A stretch of DNA of 64,000 nucleotides, taken from contig NZ_JAFMVC010000022.1 of NCBI RefSeq assembly GCF_025499605.1, positions 1 through 64,000 of the forward strand. The letters run 5' to 3'. The DNA comes from Carboxylicivirga litoralis. Its GTDB lineage: Bacteria > Bacteroidota > Bacteroidia > Bacteroidales > Marinilabiliaceae. This document shows, piece by piece, positions 60,912 to 64,000 of this stretch. Every line of letters begins with the position of its first letter. Position 1 is the stretch's first letter. A program made the position numbers and the translations under genes. Below the pieces are notes generated by a model. It made no database searches and had not been told where the DNA came from. It was given only the letters and a program-made list of their open reading frames with translations.

Positions 60912-62090
60912 TTATGGAAGTTCTAAACTATAAAAACGCCCATTGGCATCACCAACATAAAGGCAGTTGCCATCAATAATGGGTGCTGATAAGAACGCGC
61001 CTAACTTCAAAATCTTTTCTTCAACTGTTTTTGCATCGGCACCATACAGCTCAATACCATCAGCAAAAGCAGTTTCTGACTTAAACAAATCAGCGTAACC
61101 AGCTTTGCTTGCTGCTGTTTGAAACTCAAACTCGGTTGCTCCATTTTTGGAATTAACACCATAGACCTTGCCATTAAAGCACCCGAAATAAATGCGCTCC
61201 TTGTCAACAATAGCCCTTGAATACACACGCATATTCAATTGCTTTCTCCAATTTATTGTTCCAGCATCGGCATTAAAACAACAAAAACTATGTGTATCCG
61301 ATGTTCCAAAGAACAAGGCATTGTCATGCGCCACAGGTGAAGCTATTATCCAACTCCCCGGCTCCTTATAATTCCAATGACCCTTGCCCGTTTCAATATC
61401 TAAAGCATAAATATTAAAATCGCGTGAACCAAAAATCACTTTATCCTTATAAATACATGCAGCCCTTTGAATCTCACCTTTTGGAAAGTAAGCATCGCCC
61501 ACTGTTTTGAAACGCCAGGTTAATTGCCCACTAACTTTGTCAATCGCATAAAAGTAACCATCGAAACTACCAACCAGCACTTTATCCTGATGAATAAGCG
61601 GCGATGCATGTACTACTCCGCCTGTTTTGAAACGCCAAAGTAGCTGACCTGTCTGTGCTTTGAAAGCATATACATAACCATCTCCACACCCAATGTAAAC
61701 ACAGCTGTCCTCAAGCACTGGCGATGATAAGTAATAGTCCCATAGGTCGACCTGCACTTCCTGACTCATTTGGTATTTCCATTGCAGACGGCCATGACGT
61801 TTATTATATGCCGACAATTGTCCTGAAGCATCATAAACAATAACTAAATCGCCATATATAGCAGGCTTTGATTTAATGGCTCCTTTCAGTTTTACATTCC
61901 ATATTTCCTCACCTGAATATTTGTCAATGGCATATAGGTGTCCGGCAGTATCGCCAAAATAAACAGAATTCATTGATATTACGGGAGACGCATAAATACC
62001 CGCTTGGGCTTTAAACTCCCATGATTGGGCTGCCACTCCGGCAGCTATAATCGATGTCAACAATAACATTAAGTAAATTTTTAATTGCAT
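60912..62090 (-). CDS. Exported PQQ-like (BamB-type) beta-propeller protein
   Basis: A 392-residue exported protein (signal MQLKIYLMLLLTSIIAAGVAA) made of repeated blades of the PQQ/BamB type. Examples are GHLYAIDKYSGEEIWNVKLKG, GQLSAYNKRHGRLQWKYQM, GYVYAFKAQTGQLLWRFKTGG, GYFYAIDKVSGQLTWRFKTVG and GKVYGVNSKNGATEFEFQT, each with the W-[KR]-x-K/F closing pattern. Seven or eight blades are visible. BamB scaffolds outer-membrane barrel assembly; here only the fold is supported. A terminator (62116-62140) separates it from the gene upstream. Confidence 0.82.
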   Translation of the reverse strand: MQLKIYLMLLLTSIIAAGVAAQSWEFKAQAGIYASPVISMNSVYFGDTAGHLYAIDKYSGEEIWNVKLKGAIKSKPAIYGDLVIVYDASGQLSAYNKRHGRLQWKYQMSQEVQVDLWDYYLSSPVLEDSCVYIGCGDGYVYAFKAQTGQLLWRFKTGGVVHASPLIHQDKVLVGSFDGYFYAIDKVSGQLTWRFKTVGDAYFPKGEIQRAACIYKDKVIFGSRDFNIYALDIETGKGHWNYKEPGSWIIASPVAHDNALFFGTSDTHSFCCFNADAGTINWRKQLNMRVYSRAIVDKERIYFGCFNGKVYGVNSKNGATEFEFQTAASKAGYADLFKSETAFADGIELYGADAKTVEEKILKLGAFLSAPIIDGNCLYVGDANGRFYSLELP

Positions 62091-62115
62091 ATAAAAGGCT
62101 TTCTTAGTTGATAAT

Positions 62116-62140
62116 AAAAAGACAGTTACACTGCCTTTTT
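62116..62140 (-). terminator. Terminator after the methyltransferase gene
   Basis: AAAAAG(A)CAGT and ACTG(C)CTTTTT form a stem with one mismatch around a 3-nt loop, ending the minus-strand gene at 62145. Confidence 0.65.
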
Positions 62141-62144
62141 ACCC

Positions 62145-62942
62145 TTATTCATCACAGGTGTTTTCAGCAATCAATGTTTCGAGGTATGGCTGAACACCAA
62201 ACTCGCGTTGAAGCACATTGTATTCCTTATCAATATCCAGCTGACGCCTCAACTCAGTCCTACGCGCCCTAATCATGGTATTTTTCTCGGTGTAGCGCGA
62301 TGAAACAAAGTCGAAAATACCGACTTTATAACCACACTGCTCAAGCAACAATGCCCGCATTGAATCCGAAACCATCATAATGGCTTTATCGCGAAAAGCT
62401 TTGTGCCTGAAGATCGCCTTCAAACGCTCCGACTTCATTGATAAAGAATGCTGACAACACGAAACCGACAAGATCACTTTCGCTTTGCTACGTAGACCTA
62501 AATAGATGCTTTTATCGGTGGCCGTATCACATGCATGCAACGAATACACCACATCAACCTTTTCATTGGCGGTATAGGCATCAATGTCAGCAGCATGAAA
62601 ATGCATCCCGCTAAAGTTTAGTCGTTGAGCAAGCTCTTGATTCACTTTCATCAAACGCTCGTTGGTATCAATACAATGAATTCGCACCGGCCGTTTTTCT
62701 ATATTCGCATAAAAGAAATAAACCAAATAGCTAAGGTAGCAGTTACCTGCCCCACTATCGATTAAAACCAAAGGTCGTTTCTTTGATGTTTTACGTAATT
62801 CAGAATGAATCACTTCCAAATAGGCAATAATCTGCTCTATTTTAACTTCATTATCCTTGGAGATATAAGCATTACGCGACTGTAATTTTATAACCTGAAA
62901 TAAGTCGTATAATTCTTCTCTATTAATTTTATTTATAAGCAT
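62145..62942 (-). CDS. SAM-dependent methyltransferase (Methyltransf_32-like)
   Basis: A 265-residue class I methyltransferase. The SAM-binding motif region is RPLVLIDSGAGNCYLSYLVYFFYA, followed by IHCIDTNERLMKVNQELAQRL and the characteristic VVYSLHACDTATDKSIYLGL and ILSVSCCQHSL, a pattern of the PF13679-type group (related to TRM13/METTL25-like enzymes). The target is not known; RNA is a guess from the relatives. The ATG at 62942 is preferred to an upstream in-frame TTG at 62996. Confidence 0.75.
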   Translation of the reverse strand: MLINKINREELYDLFQVIKLQSRNAYISKDNEVKIEQIIAYLEVIHSELRKTSKKRPLVLIDSGAGNCYLSYLVYFFYANIEKRPVRIHCIDTNERLMKVNQELAQRLNFSGMHFHAADIDAYTANEKVDVVYSLHACDTATDKSIYLGLRSKAKVILSVSCCQHSLSMKSERLKAIFRHKAFRDKAIMMVSDSMRALLLEQCGYKVGIFDFVSSRYTEKNTMIRARRTELRRQLDIDKEYNVLQREFGVQPYLETLIAENTCDE

Positions 62943-63236
62943 TTCGTGTACAATAAATAGATGAACACGAGACAAATTGTCGTCACCAGCGCACAAAAAA
63001 CGATATTATAAAAATGGAAATTACAACTGCCATCTGATTACAACAATCTGCCTCATTAAAAAATTTAATAAGTTGATAACGACGTTAATTAACGTCAAAC
63101 GATTGTTATGTAATAGATTTTGTCTTCCCAAGCCGTGCGATAACGTATGGGGCGGATTTCCGGCAATTGTTTTTATAATGGAATGACAAAAATAAATATT
63201 TGTTTTAGCTTTTCATCATTCACCTCCGATATTTTT

Positions 63237-63244
63237 TATTTTTG
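63237..63244 (+). promoter_or_regulatory. -7 box of the cobT transcript
   Basis: TATTTTTG matches TAnnTTTG, immediately before the riboswitch. The start would be near 63250. Confidence 0.45.
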
Positions 63245-63249
63245 CAACC

Positions 63250-63418
63250 ATTAAGGTGCATTTGCTTAAAAAGGGAATCCGGTGCTGCATCAATGCAAAG
63301 TCCGGAGCTATCCCCGTAGCTGTAAGCCTCATTAAAACGTTTTGTATGATGCCACTATTCGCGCGCTGCGCATGGGAAGGCAACAAAACAGAGGTAAGCC
63401 AGAAGACCTGCCTTATTT
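63250..63418 (+). promoter_or_regulatory. Cobalamin (B12) riboswitch
   Basis: The conserved parts of the cobalamin aptamer appear in order: AAAAAGGGAATCCGGTG, AAAGTCCGGAGCTATCCCCG with TAGCTGTAAGC, GCCACTATT, then CATGGGAAGGC, and finally GAGGTAAGCCAGAAGACCTGCC, with the 5' TAAGG closing against CCTTA. It lies upstream of cobT in the same direction, so binding of adenosylcobalamin or a related corrinoid should reduce cobT expression. About 93 nt of expression platform follow, with a TTAGCA/TGCTAA hairpin before the start codon. Confidence 0.95.
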
Positions 63419-63511
63419 TAATACTTCGGGGTAAAGTGAAAATTGTTAGCACCCTGCTAATACCTTTCATCTATCCTCCTGAAGCATGTTAAACCATTTA
63501 AACACTTAACA

Positions 63512-64000
63512 ATGCAGGAGCAAACGATTACGACTGTAAAAACGGATTTGGATAATCAAATCCAGCAAAAAATTGACCTAAAAACAAAGCCATTGGGGGC
63601 ATTAGGTACACTTGAGCAAATTGCCTTTAAAGTATGCCAAATCCAGGAAACACTTTCGCCTCAACTCAAGCAACCAAGTATTTTGGTTTGTGCCGGTGAC
63701 CACGGTATTACGCACGAAAAAATCAGTCCTTTCCCACAGGAGGTAACGTTTCAGATGGTGATGAATTTCCTGGGTGGCGGAGCGGCTATCAATGTATTCT
63801 GTCGTCAGCACAACATCAATCTTTTAGTGGCCGATACTGGTGTTAACTACGATTTTGAACCATCGGAGCAACTGCTGGATTTAAAAGTCAGAAAAGGAAC
63901 CCGCAATTTTGCAGTTGAACCAGCTATGACCATGGAAGAGTGTCAAACAGCCATGAACAATGGAGCAGCCATCATCGAAAAGCTGCACCAGGCAGGCACT
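63512..64000 (+). CDS. cobT: Nicotinate-nucleotide-dimethylbenzimidazole phosphoribosyltransferase (partial, runs off the window)
   Basis: 163 codons of CobT are present, about half of the usual 350. CobT makes alpha-ribazole phosphate for the lower ligand of cobalamin in the cytoplasm. Recognisable parts: NQIQQKIDLKTKPLGALGTLE, LVCAGDHGITHEKISPFPQEVTFQMV, NFLGGGAAINVFCRQHNI and LLVADTGVNYDF. The catalytic C-terminal Glu is beyond the window edge. The ATG at 63512 follows the riboswitch leader. A typical Bacteroidota cobalamin cluster would continue to the right with cobS/cobU/cobC-type genes, which cannot be checked. Confidence 0.95.
   Translation, partial: MQEQTITTVKTDLDNQIQQKIDLKTKPLGALGTLEQIAFKVCQIQETLSPQLKQPSILVCAGDHGITHEKISPFPQEVTFQMVMNFLGGGAAINVFCRQHNINLLVADTGVNYDFEPSEQLLDLKVRKGTRNFAVEPAMTMEECQTAMNNGAAIIEKLHQAGT

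Larger units (their letters stand above)
62943..63511. other. Intergenic region containing the cobT leader
   Basis: About 570 nt. The first 290 nt show no gene. A -7 box candidate (TATTTTTG, 63237-63244), the cobalamin riboswitch (63250-63418) and its expression platform lead to cobT at 63512. The platform holds a TTAGCA/TGCTAA hairpin near 63447-63462. Confidence 0.7.

Overview
The window looks like ordinary chromosome from a free-living, probably marine member of the Bacteroidota (Bacteroidales/Marinilabiliales-like). This is inferred from the gene families (DUF4136, DUF4251 and DUF6588 proteins, a TonB-dependent receptor, sulfatase, Spy-like proteins behind an ECF sigma factor, an EI24 membrane protein), from AT-rich intergenic DNA, from weak Shine-Dalgarno signals, and from repeated use of the Bacteroidota -7 box TAnnTTTG, often with TTG 18-20 nt upstream. 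No prophage, insertion sequence, CRISPR array or rRNA was seen. One tRNA (Asp) lies at the left edge.

Layout. 1-3.6 kb: tRNA-Asp, a BlaI/BlaR1-type repressor-sensor pair with a repeat-bearing promoter, and a DUF4136 lipoprotein. 3.8-16 kb: M1 aminopeptidase, guaB, recQ, miaA, an SMP-30-like beta-propeller, a cyclase-HD phosphohydrolase fusion and an M3 oligopeptidase. 16-24 kb: cell-envelope proteins (coiled-coil/SPOR-like protein, DUF6588 barrel, YdcF/ElyC-like protein, small CxxC protein plus barrel, DUF4251 protein), a nitroreductase, a GH13 lipoprotein and an acyl-ACP thioesterase. 24-36.6 kb: B12-binding radical SAM protein, TonB-dependent receptor, NahK-like sugar kinase, AI-2E permease, a beta-helix lipoprotein coupled to a secreted endo/exonuclease/phosphatase, then an ECF sigma factor, anti-sigma-like protein, CnrX/Spy-like protein and double-Spy protein. 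36.9-50 kb: cysteine synthase with a Cys-rich tail, proC, EI24 protein, purB, MsbA-like ABC exporter, an undescribed HELMH protein, SulP transporter, UroD-family protein, RlmB and an ABC-F ATPase. 50-64 kb: LysM/periplasmic-binding fusion, sulfatase, topoisomerase III, cold-shock protein, M18 aminopeptidase, second DUF4136 lipoprotein, YkgJ-type Cys-cluster protein, membrane protein, BamB-like propeller, methyltransferase, and a cobalamin riboswitch leading into cobT, which runs off the right edge.

Most genes are single units separated by clear stem-loop terminators. The coupled sets are blaI-blaR1 (8-nt overlap), beta-helix/EEP (1-nt overlap), the CxxC protein plus barrel (10 nt apart), the sigma-factor set, and ABC-F/rlmB.

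The most interesting items are the cyclase fusion, which keeps most catalytic residues but has lost the first metal-binding Asp and carries a PDE-like HD domain; the secreted HELMH protein; the sigma-linked double-Spy protein; the five-LysM plus binding-protein fusion; a large inverted repeat before the UroD-family gene; and the direct-repeat operator candidate before blaI. I did not find a clearly new multi-gene defence or biosynthetic system. Family assignments rest on motifs recognised by eye, since no database search was possible.
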